A DNA stretch of 64,000 nt from Limnoperna fortunei (Eukaryota; Mollusca; Bivalvia; Mytilida; Modiolidae), in assembly GCA_944474755.1 (NCBI GenBank), contig OX104113.1, forward strand, positions 25,858,432-25,922,431, read 5' to 3'. The notes below the pieces were generated by a model, which saw only the letters and a list, made by a program, of their open reading frames with translations, did not search any database and was not told where the DNA came from. Shown here piece by piece: positions 23,430 to 33,715 of this stretch; position 1 is the stretch's first letter, and the number at the start of each line of letters is the position of its first letter. A program made the translations under genes and the position numbers.

Positions 23430-23507
23430 ACTGTAAATCATTATGGTTAAACGGAAATAATATCTTTATTAGACAAAACCTGTGAACTGTAAATTATTAT
23501 GGTTAAA
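23396..23507. repeat. 56-bp tandem duplication spanning the stop codon of avidin locus 4
   Basis: Two copies of 56 bases (23396-23451 and 23452-23507) differ by one base. The unit includes the last ten codons or so, the stop codon and the first part of the 3' UTR. The coding sequence ends in the first copy, so the protein is unaffected. Confidence 0.9.
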
Positions 23508-23639
23508 CACTATTTTGTCATTATTCTTTTTTTAACTCCTGCCATAACGCCTTTGAGTTTATTTGTTTTTAAAAGAAGTTTTACACTAATTTCAATAATG
23601 TTTCAGCTTTATCACAGCGTCTATGTTTTTTCACAATCT

Positions 23640-23691
23640 ATTTAAAATTAAATCTTTCACTTGCACCCCCATTTTTGTTGTGGTCGCTACG
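23640..23691. repeat. Fragment of the AATTAAATCTTT MITE
   Basis: ATTTAAAATTAAATCTTTCA followed by CTTGCACCCCCATTTTTGTT matches the inverted repeats of the mini-element at 36288-36402 and the remnant at 63905-63945. Confidence 0.55.
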
Positions 23692-24780
23692 TTGTGCACC
23701 ATCTTTAAATTATTATTTTATATATTATTATACTAAACGTCACCGTGTCTGTGCTTTTTGATAGACTAATACAAATCGTAATTCTTTTGAAAGAATTTCC
23801 TCCCTTGGTAAATATTGGATTTTCATTATTTTACTCAACTAGTTTTAGCTACAACTTTGTATTTCAACGTCTATCAAATTGTTCCTGTAATTTATTATAA
23901 GTATATTAAAAATATTTTTAAAGTAATGAATTTAAGAATATACATTAAATACATTATATTAAAAAAAAATTATCATCCATCTGATATGTATTCTTAAAAA
24001 ATATGGCAGTTGGTGAACAAAACCTTCTAAATAAAGCACAATGGCTATAGTGACTGATGACAACATTTTACAACAAACTGTTTACATCGTTTAGGTCATT
24101 TACTTATCATTAGGTTAGGTACACAATCGGTGTCATTTTATTTGATTCTGATTTTCTGGTAAAATCAATATTTTAAAATCAGCTAAAGGGGATTTTATTT
24201 ATTGATGTGTCTTCTTTTTCTGTTGTAAATAATTAAAATTTAACTGAAGAAATTGTAAACCTCCAAGTGTTTGTGAGTGGCAGTATTCTGCATTATTTAA
24301 CTGAATAAACAACATTATAAGACTGTTAGATTTTGTTTACAAACACGATTTGAATTCGTTCAAACATATAATTTTTTGTTTGAAGTTCATTTTAGACAAC
24401 ATTTAGCTACATGTAATAACGTCAAATTTTTTAATCTTTTATTGATAAGGAATCGACAGTACGCGTTTTCATGAATACCACGAATTGTCAATTAAGTACG
24501 CAGTCGAACCATACACTATTTGTGTACCCAACACCATAAATCCCTCAACAAAAAAGAAATATATGGAAACCTTAATTCGCTCATAAATAATGTATTTGAT
24601 CTTAAAATCTTAAATAAGTGCGTTTAACATGATAATATGAGTATCCTGTTGCGGTTATGTAAGTAAGGTGTTGTCATAAAATGTGTGGTTTAGAATTGTT
24701 TATTGCACTATTCGACCCTCTGCTGTTATCATTCTAATTGATAGTTTATTTCAACTACGCAAATACAGGTTTTATTATTT
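23692..24780. repeat. Segmental duplication block B
   Basis: Collinear partner of block A (19037-20540), lying between avidin loci 4 and 5. Both blocks are followed, after a gap in the case of A, by an RT-element fragment and then an avidin gene, which supports duplication of a unit of several kilobases. Confidence 0.8.
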
Positions 24781-24784
24781 AATT

Positions 24785-25315
24785 TTGATGACTATTTGAA
24801 TTCAATTTAACCTAGCGAACTTGAATTTAAAGACACCACCAATACACCCGGTCTCTTGTCAACTTGTACTTTACTCTAGAACCAGTATTCCGATTTTCTA
24901 CACAGCTTACTGCTGTTGACTACTAGGGATTGTACCTTGGTTGATATTATCCCTTTAAAAGTTCTATGGTCGTCACCATATTTTAAGTGATCGTTATGGG
25001 AAATCAATCGCTCAAATACGATCAGACATTTTCGCTGAGTCATAAGTAGTCCTATTCCCGGATTCGACTTTTTCATAGACATGACAATGAGTAACTCGAC
25101 GGGTAACTCGACGGTAATTAATTAGAGGCAGGAACTGTTTACTCCTTCGGAGCACGTGAGTGTCATACGTTTTTTTTCTTTTTTTTTTGGGGGGGGGGGG
25201 GTTCGGATTACTCACTTTCTGTGTTTGTGTTTTGATTTGACTATATATGTTTGTTTATGTCCGGATTTGTAACCGGCTCGTGTTGTTTAGTCGGTTCTCT
25301 TGCTATTTTTTGTAA
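24785..25315 (+). mobile_element. RT-element 3' fragment (copy e)
   Basis: It has DDYLNSI-region remnants (24787-24815), ACTTGAATTTAAAGACACCA, the CCGATTTTCTACACAGCTTA block, the GGTCGTCACCAT region and the 3' tail, with T and G homopolymers at about 25170-25201 interrupting the tail. Confidence 0.75.
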
Positions 25316-25834
25316 ATGTATACATAAAGGCATCTGCTGATATTGTTTTACATGGTTACAAATAATGTTTCATAAAATAAAATCACACATATAGAAAAAA
25401 GTTATATGACACTTTTTAGATGCGTGTGCTTTTTGACATGTCTTCGTCTCTTATGTGGTTTGCTCGATGCCTTTACCATTAATTGCAATCAAAAGTATAA
25501 GGTCAGTTTCTGATCCAAACCGTGTAATCTCGTTTAATTCTTTCAGAAGTATGAAATATTCCATAAACGTTATGATGTACGGAAAATGTGTTTAAAACAT
25601 GCACTGGTCCCATCCATGTATGATTTTAAAAAATTAAATGATTTCATTTTTTTAGTTACATATTTGAAATTATGCTTTTAATATGTGTTACATAGCAATT
25701 TCGTCATAAAATATTAACAACTTATATATATATCCGGTGTAAACAGCAAAGCAGTATCCTGTTGTAGTCAACAGAGGAAGGTGGGCAGTGTTGTGTCATG
25801 TTGCATTGCGTATATTCACTTCCCCTAAAAAGAG
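25316..25834. other. Upstream region of avidin locus 5
   Basis: Non-coding. A stretch at 25757-25800 (AGTATCCTGTTGTAGTCAAC then AGAGGAAGGTGGG) resembles the right end of blocks A (20390-20430) and B (24640-24685), hinting that those blocks carry old copies of an avidin upstream region. Confidence 0.4.
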
Positions 25835-25842
25835 TTTATAAA
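25835..25842 (+). promoter_or_regulatory. TATA box of avidin locus 5
   Basis: GAGTTTATAAACATC, about 47-54 bases before the start codon, a spacing close to that of locus 1. Confidence 0.6.
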
Positions 25843-25888
25843 CATCTAGACGTCAAAGCCGCAGTGAATGCTTTGGTATCAGTTAAAA

Positions 25889-26900
25889 ATGATTCCAATA
25901 TTTTTCACTTTAATTCTTGTTGCTGTTTTTTCAGGCATTACAAAAGGTTAGTATATGAATTTTCACAACAGTAAATAATAAGGGGTATTGTTTTGAAAAT
26001 TTGATGCACTACGGTGCTGACAGGAATATCATTGATTCTTTCATTGATATAGTCATTGTCTTAATTTACTGCCCAGAATTTTTGAAAACAATTTTAATTC
26101 TAAGGTGTTTCTATTGTCAGAGTGTATATAGCCTTAGCCGAATTTGGTATAAGGTTTTTGGAATAAAAGCTCTACAATCTCGTTCATTTGGATTTTTAAA
26201 TATTGTTTGGGTTAGAGCGCCACTGAAGAGTCTTTATTAGACGAAACACGCGTTTGACGTAGTAAATTATATTGACCTATATTAACCTTGGTATCTTTGA
26301 TGACATTTTATTTGTGAAATTTACTGCTGAATATAAGATTACGTTCCCTAGCCAAGTCTTACTATCGGATGGTTCTCTATTTGATTTCGTGTTTTTCTTA
26401 CGAAAATTGGTTGCAGAAAATCGAAATTGTGTCGTTTATATAAGACCTTAATAAGCCACCATGAGTTATGTCTTTTTATTCACGTAACAGGTGAAGTGTG
26501 TGATGCTGAGAATGGCCCAACATGCGATGGTTTATGTGGCATATCCGGAAACTGGACAAACCAATTAGGGTCTATGATGACTTTAGACTGTCAACCTTCT
26601 TCCAGTACCGTTGGATTTCTAAGCGGGAGTTACAGGAGTGCTGTTGGTCAAGCCGCCGATTTCTATCAACTTTCAGGTAGATATACAGTGGTGGGCACGG
26701 ATTATATACTAGGATTCTCAGTTGCATGGAATAACGATGTAAAGGGTAACAGCAAGTCTGCTACAAGTTGGACTGGTGTATATTACGCAGACCAACAGAA
26801 AATAACAACGTTCTGGATTCTTACTAGTTACACTAAACCAGCAGACATGTGGGGCAACAGCCAAATCGGAAAAGATGTCTTTGTTAGACTAATTATGTAA
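25889..26900 (+). CDS. Avidin-like secreted biotin-binding protein, locus 5 (intact, most streptavidin-like)
   Basis: Exon 1 (25889-25946) encodes the signal peptide MIPIFFTLILVAVFSGITK with donor GTTAGT; exon 2 (26491-26900) follows CACGTAACAG; phase 1, 155 residues. Blocks: CGISGNWTNQLGSMM (35-49), SGSYRSAVGQA (64-74), ILGFSVAWNN (92-101), SKSATSWTGVYY (107-118), TTFWILTSYT (125-134), DMWGNSQIGKDVF (138-150). The biotin pocket is almost that of streptavidin: N43, S47, Y67, S69, W99, S109, T111, W113, W128, W140, and D148 where streptavidin has Asp128; only Asn49 is Gln (Q73). C23, C31 and C35 precede the barrel and C53 follows the first strand, so one or two disulfides are likely. One sequon (NWT, 40-42). 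AATAAA at 26980. The intron contains a mussel-type dispersed repeat. Best candidate here for a true high-affinity biotin binder. Confidence 0.96.
26128..26330 (+). repeat. Dispersed mussel-type repeat in the intron of locus 5
   Basis: TATATAGCCTTAGCCGAATT, TTTTTGGAATAAAAGCTCTA, GAGCGCCACTGAAGAGTC and GACGAAACACGCGTTTGACG form the body of a repeat I recognise as very common in mussel sequences. A short fragment of it in the opposite orientation lies at 55655-55697. Confidence 0.6.
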
Positions 26901-27500
26901 AATGTTGGGAGAATATATTATTATTGTGAAATATTCAGACTTTCATGTAAAGCATTCATTTCTTTATCCGACTTTAAGTAATAAAAGTTTCAAACTTTTT
27001 GTCAGTCATTGATTACTGTTAACTGTTGGCATTGTCTGTTTGTTCGTATCCTCGAATTTATTTTATTTTATAACAAATGCTATGTATAATATTTATAAGT
27101 ATCTGCCTAATAGTAAAACAATTAGCATTAACATAGAAAAAGACATGTATCGGGTGTATTACTAATTTTAATTTGCTTTGGTTTTTATGTATTACAAAAG
27201 ACTTACCAGCAAAAAGATATGAAATGACTAGTTTGTAATCTTCAGTATCCTAAAACTTTACAGACATTATAAAGGTGATTTCTGGACATACGCAATACCA
27301 TGAGATATCTAGGAATTAAAACAATTTATCCATTTTAAGGTTTTCAAAGTCTACTTCGCTCACACCTCCCCATATTAAGAAAAAGAATACAAGATACCAA
27401 GGAGTATTCATTAAACAATTTAGTCAAGAACAGAAAATACCATGGTTAAACAAACATGCAAAACAAAAAAAAAACTGAACGACACTAACCCCACTAAAAC
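26901..27500. other. 3' flank of avidin locus 5
   Basis: 3' UTR and spacer; the polyadenylation signal AATAAA is at 26980-26985. Nothing else recognised. Confidence 0.5.
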
Positions 27501-27509
27501 CGCAGGTGA

Positions 27510-28265
27510 GTCCATGTGTTTCAACCGACCTTCATGGTCAATTACTAGATGTCAACTTCTGCCCCACTCATGGCATCAATTAATCATAATGGGGGTTACC
27601 TTAATTAGGTAAGTAGGGAAAGTGGTTACGAAAATCGCAACAGTGTTCGTTTGTGACACAGATATTAACGATAAAGTATGTTAGGATGGCGACTGTAACA
27701 GTGACTACTTTAATCTTATCTCTGTGAACTCCAAGTTAAATAGCTTTTCTATCTGCAGAAAATCCATCAATGAAATCAGGCTGTTGAAAATTGGATCAAT
27801 CGGGAGATGTATTCACCATCTGCAGGCCCTACTGGTTTGTTGATTTCTAGATGTCAAACCCTGCTCCACGCGTTACACCCATCGTTACAGTCAGGTTAAA
27901 ATCCAGTAATTAGTTATAATCCAGTAATCGACCATTACTGTCAATTTCTAGATGTAAGTCAATGTATATTGCCAACCTTACTGTCTCTGTGTAGTCCTTC
28001 AAGTCCAATGGGGTAGAGGCGTTCAACATAGACACCGAGTTCTTTTATTATTCGAAGAAAGCTGGTGATCTATACAGCGGAACGTGAAATTGAAAGAGCG
28101 GGCTAACCTTTTGTCCTTGTTTTCAAGAAGCTATTGTTCTAAATCCGCCTTATACGTATAGAAGAACAAGTAAGCAAGAAAGGAAGCACAGTTTGTATCC
28201 AGTCTGTTGAAAAACAAATCCACCCAACATGACCAATATCTTATCTATCAATGCATATGCTGAGG
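27510..28265 (-). mobile_element. Old minus-strand RT-element remnant (copy f)
   Basis: On the minus strand from about 28265 downwards: a VFQQT-type block, a NKDKRLARSFNF-type block, a degenerate catalytic motif (CIDH in place of YIDD, about 28070), YIDLHLEIDSNGRLL (about 27975-27930) and short reiterated pieces around a GATGTCAA(A/C)(C/T)-containing motif at 27545 and 27850. It is more diverged than the other copies. Confidence 0.6.
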
Positions 28266-28379
28266 ATTCCAGTCGCAGATAACTGTCGGTCCTTTACAAA
28301 ATGATTTTTCACTACTTAAAACCAGATATGTGTGTCTAGGTTTATGCAATTCGTTTTGGTAAAGTTTAATCAATACCTT

Positions 28380-28930
28380 TGTTTTTCTTGTATCTTATTT
28401 AGTGGAAAAACAATATAAGTAGCTGAAAATCTGACATGGCCGGGTTGCAAAGCAAATGCCTTAATAACTACGGAATTGTTTACAATTTCTGTAAGGTTTT
28501 GGGTCTGCGTCAAAAAATGTAGGATGAGTTGATTAAACAAAAAACCCAGAAAAATCATGTCTATACTGAGCTTAATTCCGAAGTCTGGAAGATTAGGAAA
28601 AATATCCTTGAACAATAATAGTTGGCGCACATCTCCAATACACGTGCAAATTTTCTGTGAAATTTTAGAGATCTGGATGGAAACCCGTAGAAGGTGTTGA
28701 TTACACAAATAGGTACCGTCCTCTACAAATGTTCTGAAAAAAACGCTGTTTCAAAGTCTGGAAAATTAGAAAAAAATCCGTTGACCAATTCCATAATTGC
28801 ACATGCACAACTTTAATACGCGTGCATTCTTTCTGTGCAGTTTCAGAGATCTGGATTGAAACCTGTTGGAGTTGAGGATAAAATAGATACCCTATTTTCC
28901 GGTCCCTCCGCCCAAAGGAATACATAACAG
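28380..28930. repeat. About 180-bp tandem-type repeat, first array
   Basis: Units carry GAAATCTGGATTGAAA-type, GTTGATTACACAAATAGGTA and CAAATGTTCTGAAAAA blocks. The same units occur at 29890-30470 and 50940-51530, where successive GGTACCGTC(T) marks are 176-180 bases apart. Apparent open frames on the minus strand come from the reiteration and are not taken as genes. Confidence 0.75.
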
Positions 28931-29885
28931 ATCTATTGATTTCCAGGATTTCATGTTTCCAAGTGTTGTCTGGGTATACGTTGGGTTGCCAACTAAACTG
29001 TCAATACATAATTATTTTCTCAAGCAATTCATGTAATGCTTAATGCACACAAATACAATATTGTTAATGGCTTTTCAGTCGGTCAAACAACGTGTCATGA
29101 CCGTGATACAAGCGCTCTACGATGAGGGTCTTTAGGACAAATTAAGCAAGACTGCTCATAGATCCGTTGAGTGTTTTCATTCCTTTTTAAAGACAAAACC
29201 TCCTTCCCACATTCGAAAAGAGGGTATTAACGTTTTAAGTATTTAAAGATTTAGAATTTTAAAATTGTGTTCCCAGTTCATGGATCTAGGCACACGATAT
29301 TTTGATTCTTTAGCTAACCCATTTCTTGGTGTTATCAATAATTCTAGTCACTAGTATGACGTGGAAAGCAGGATTATCTTTAGTGTTAACATATTTTTTT
29401 TAGGATAATCGTTGAACGGGGAATTTGCAAAAGTGCAGTCAGGAGGTCAAGACTTGAAGTCGTCAATATTGAGATCATGCGCTATACGCCTGTAATTGTA
29501 AAGGTTGCGATGGGTGTAAATAATGTATAAGAACTGATTGTTCCTTAAATATGGAGGAATTTTAGATTCCACTTAATTGTGAAGTAAGATATTGCTATGA
29601 ATAATGGCATCAATACTTTTGTTAAAAAAAACAATTGTTTATTAGAGGAACGTTGTTCCGTGTTTTTCCTAAAACTAAAATGAAAAAAATCTGGCAATCA
29701 GTTTTGTGTGTATTAAAACACAAAAGTTAATTTTTAACAACAGTTTCGGTATCTAAAAACATCAGAGCACAATCCAAACATTATTGCTCTTCAGTTTAAT
29801 TAAGACTACTTTACAAAAAGCTTTTTAAAACTTTTTTTTAACATAATATGTTTTTAACTGCACAGGTTTGAAATTTAGTTCTAAT
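28931..29885. other. Spacer between two arrays of the same repeat
   Basis: No coding or repeat feature recognised. Confidence 0.4.
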
Positions 29886-29889
29886 TACA

Positions 29890-30470
29890 AACTACAGAAG
29901 CCAAATGTTAGAAGGTCCAAAATACACGAAACAAAATCGCAAAAGTCTGAAATGGCCGGGTTGCGAAGCAAGTACCTTAATAAATATGGAATGGTTTACA
30001 ATTTGTTGGAAGGTTTTGGGTTTGTGTAAAAACATGTAGGAGTTGATTATACAAAAAAAGGTACCGTCTTCTGCAAATGTTCTCAAAATTGACTAAGTTA
30101 TAGTGTCTGGAAAATTAGGAAAAAAATCCTTAAACAAATCTAGAATATCAAGTGCACAACTTTAATACATGTGCAATCTTTCTGCTAAATTTCATTTATC
30201 TGGGTTGAAAACTGTAGCAGTACATTACACAAAATAGGTACCGTCTTCTGCAAATGTTCTGAAAAATGAATGTTCCCAAGTCTGGAAATTTAGAAACAAA
30301 TCCTTGAACACATCCATAAGAGCAGGTGCACAAGTTCAATACATGTGCAATCTTTCTGTGAAGTGTAGAAGATCTGGGTTGAAAAATGCAGGAGGAGTTG
30401 ATTACACAAAATAGGTAGTCTTCTGCAAATGTTCTGAAAATTACCAAGTTTCCAAAGCTGGAAAATTATT
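29890..30470. repeat. About 178-bp tandem-type repeat, second array
   Basis: At least three units; GGTACCGTCTTCTGCAAATG marks occur near 30060 and 30238 with a decayed one at 30414. The array starts with the same TCTGAAATGGCCGGGTTGCG lead-in as copies at about 28430 and 51025, so the three arrays share an edge. Confidence 0.75.
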
Positions 30471-30474
30471 TTAA

Positions 30475-32275
30475 ACCAGAGGCTCTTAAGAGCCTGTATC
30501 GCTCACCTGATTTTATAGGCAATAAAGGTTGCATTTCCCTGATGTTAAACAAAGTCCTGTAATTTTCAATAATCTTTAAAGAGGACCATCCAAACAATAT
30601 TGCTAGAAAGTTATGTTTCCATTGGTTAACCGGTTTTAAAGAGAAGAAGAAATTTTTTTAATTTGCCCATAGGGTCCTATATTAAACTATGTAATCTATG
30701 TAATGCTGTGGTAGCCATTTTGATTTTCCTATTGGCATAAAAAACATAAACTTCACAGAGGACATCCAAACAATATTGCTAGTAAGTTTTGGTTTCCATT
30801 GGTTAACCAGTTTTAGAGAAGAAGCCTTTGAAAAAATTTTCCCACATGGTCCTATATGTTAAACTAAGTCTTGCGGTGGTGGCCTTTTGATTTTCCAATT
30901 GGCATAAAAAAATACAAACTTTATAAAGGACCATCTATAATAATATTGGTAGTAAGTTTTGTTTCCATTGGATATTCGGTTTCAGAGAAGAAACCTTTTT
31001 TAACTTTTTTTCCCATACGGTCCAATGTTAAACCAAGTCTTGCGGTCTCGGACATTTGAATTTCCGATTGGGATAAAAAACATGAACTTTATAGAGTACT
31101 ATCCAAACAATATTGCTGGAAAGTGTTGCTTTGATTGCTTAACCGGTTTCAGAGAAGAAGCCTTTTAAACTTTTTTCCCATAGGGTCCTATGTTAAACTA
31201 CGTCCTGCATTGGTGGCCATTTTGAATTTCCAATTGGCATAAAAAAACATAAACTGTATAAAGGACCATCCTAACAATATTGCTAGTAAGTTTTGTTTAC
31301 ATTGGTTAACCAGTTTCAGAGAAGACACCTTTTTTTAACTTTTCCCCATAGGGTCCTATGTTAAACTAAGTCCTGCAGTGGCGGCCATTTTAATTTTCCA
31401 ATTGGCATAAAAAAACATAAACTTTATAAAGGACCATCCAAACAACATTGGTAGTAAGTTTTGATTTGATTGGTTAACCGGTTTCAGAGAAGAAGCCCTT
31501 TTAAACTTTTTTCCCATAGGGTCCATGTGTTGGCGGCCATTTTAAATTTTCAATTGTCATAAAAAACACAAACTTTATAGAGGACCATCCAAACAATATT
31601 GCTAGTAAGTGTTTGTTTCCATTGGTTAACCAGTTTAGAGAAGAAGCCTTTTAAAACTTTTTCCCATAGGGTCCTATGTTAAACTAAGTCCTGTGGTGGC
31701 GGCCATTTTGAATTTCCAGTTGGCATAGAAAACATAAACTTTATAAAGGACCATCCAAACAATATAGCTAGTAAGTTTTGTTTTGATTGGTTAACCAGTT
31801 TCAGAGAAGAAGCCATTTTTAACTTTTTTCCCGTAGGGTCCTATGTTAAACTAAGTGCTGCGGTGGCAGCCATATTGGTTTTCCAATCCAAATAAAAAAC
31901 ACAAACTTTGTAAAGGTCCATCCAATGAACATTATGGCCAAGTTTGGTTTCAACTGGCCAAGTGGTTTCCCAATTTTCCCCGCTTGCTCATCTGTCCGAC
32001 TTCACCAAGTGCAAACCCGGCCAACAAGGAAAGAAATGTGTCTGTGACAACGATATCCTGCTTGGCACATATTGGAAAAAGCGTGAAATATTTAAAACGC
32101 CCTGCAGAATTTTGCCAGTGAAAAAATCTTATCATGCTGTCGTTTCATGAAGATGTAGTCATCTTCATAAAAAAAAATAACAAAAAGTTATACCCGAGGT
32201 GGAATGGGTGGACGGATGAACGGACATACCAAAAAGCTTTTTGTCCCTCCAACATTCATTGGCAGGACATAAAAA
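30475..32275. mobile_element. Satellite-bearing mobile element with about 167-bp units
   Basis: Starts with the palindromic end AGAGGCTCTTAAGAGCCTG then TATCGCTCACCTG, also found at the start of the element at 45427-46412. About eight units of about 167 bases follow (one of 152), each with GGACCATCCAAACAATATTG, CATTGGTTAACCAG, AGAGAAGAAGCC and TTTCCCATAGGGTCCTATG. Unit starts lie near 30734, 30901, 31070, 31236, 31404, 31556, 31722 and 31888. The right end (32107-32275, finishing CATTGGCAGGACATAAA) matches a remnant at 48670-48880. Elements with a core array of about 160-bp units are known in bivalves (pearl-type); membership is inferred. Confidence 0.7.
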
Positions 32276-32690
32276 AAGATTATTAAACACAAATTGTTTT
32301 CCCAAACAACACATTGCAGTAATTCGGCACTGATAAGGTTGGATCCAGTGTCATACTCAGTAGGTGGATTAAAAGAGTTATGTAATTAGAAAGATTTTAA
32401 ATGACTAAAAACCTTAATTGTAACACAACAAATGATTGAACCTAATAATTTGACTTTGAAAAATTAATGCCATCAACTTGAAGAAATGGACCTCTATATT
32501 GTTATCAGATATTAAAATAGAGCGCTCTCATTTATGTTTAAAATATCAAATTCACCGTATAAAATGTTTGCAGTTAAAAGTGGTCATTAATTATAACTGA
32601 ACTTTATATTGAAACAACTGGTTGCAGATAAATACCAGAGTTCAGACTTCTCCAAATTCAGAGAATTTTGTGTTAATATACTTGTTTCTT
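32276..32690. other. Spacer
   Basis: No supported feature. A possible acceptor-led open stretch at about 32630-32690 has no convincing donor and runs into a SINE. Confidence 0.4.
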
Positions 32691-32699
32691 TGTTTGATT

Positions 32700-32936
32700 G
32701 GTGTTTAACACCACTTTCAGCAATTTTTCAGCTATATCATGCCTCAAGTTTTTATTCCATGAGAAAGCAGGAGTACAAGGTGAAAACCCATGACCTTTAG
32801 GTAATAAAACTAGCTATCCTTGTCAATTAAGATTGGAGTAAAGTGCACCCTGCCTGCAGTGAGACTCAAACCTGCAACCTCAATGTTGACACACCACATG
32901 ATCAATAGTAGATGCAATATACCACTTGGCCATTGA
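32700..32936 (-). mobile_element. SINE copy
   Basis: Same family and orientation as 1128-1378, more diverged: AACACCACTTTCAGCAATTT, CCTTGTCAATTAAGATTGG, GCACCCTGCCTGCAGTGAGA and the head near CACTTGGCCATTGAC are present. Confidence 0.85.
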
Positions 32937-33603
32937 CAGATGAAATAGATCAGATATACAAAAATTTTTGTTATGCTATAATTATCTAGCATATTTTATA
33001 TAGTCAACTTCTGAAATCTAGCCACGATGAGAAATTTAGTGCAAGCTGGACTTGTTTCTACATAAATCGACTGGTTCATAACAAAACTAATTCCTTAAAA
33101 CTATCAATACAAAAGACACACACTAGTGACTACCTTTTAAATTGATTTTAATAATAAAACAAGATATTTCATGAGATAATATATATATATATATTATACC
33201 TTCAACAGTATTCCATATGACATAAAAATCTCCATCACAGCAATAAAAATAGTCCAAAGCTGTCTTTACAATATGAAAGACATATTCCATACATCCTTAT
33301 CTCTACATGATATAAAACAAATGATTGTATGTTACAACCTGTCCTACTAAGCAGTCCAAGCATTGAATCAAGATAACATTATATTACATGAACATATTTT
33401 AAAGGATACCAACAAATAAAAGAGGGTCAATTTCTTTTGTAGCTATTCAACAGCTACTAACAGGACATGTTATACATGTAATGGCTTACAATTATAGCTA
33501 AAAATAGAGTTAGGAAGGAAAGAGTGTAACTGATAGGTTAAACTATGCATAGTTATTATAGACACCATTATGGCAATTTCTTGATACAATTGCTACCTTC
33601 CAG

Positions 33604-33715
33604 GGATGAAACATTTAAAACAAAATGGGACAGCATAAGAGATGAAGCAAAACCTAATCTGTGTTTTGTTCTGTTGGGAGGCAAAGCCCACACTAAAGAT
33701 AACTTTATGGAAAAG
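33604..33715 (+). CDS. Putative internal exon of an unidentified gene
   Basis: A pyrimidine-led acceptor (GCTACCTTCCAG) opens a 112-base exon closed by a near-consensus donor (AAAAG/GTGAGT). It encodes DETFKTKWDSIRDEAKPNLC, then FVLLGGKAHTKDNFMEK, with balanced, protein-like composition unlike the AT-driven frames around it. The exon enters with two bases borrowed from an earlier exon and leaves in phase 0, matching the next candidate exon at 35900. I do not recognise the family. Confidence 0.5.

Noticed and set aside
4885..26900. Bacterial contamination as source of the streptavidin-like genes
   Set aside because: All five have signal exons, spliceosomal introns with repeats of the host inside, and TATA boxes.
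28370..30447. Several minus-strand frames with similar sequence (QISETSQK-type)
   Set aside because: They repeat with the period of the tandem array; similar frames occur at 50926-51522 for the same reason.
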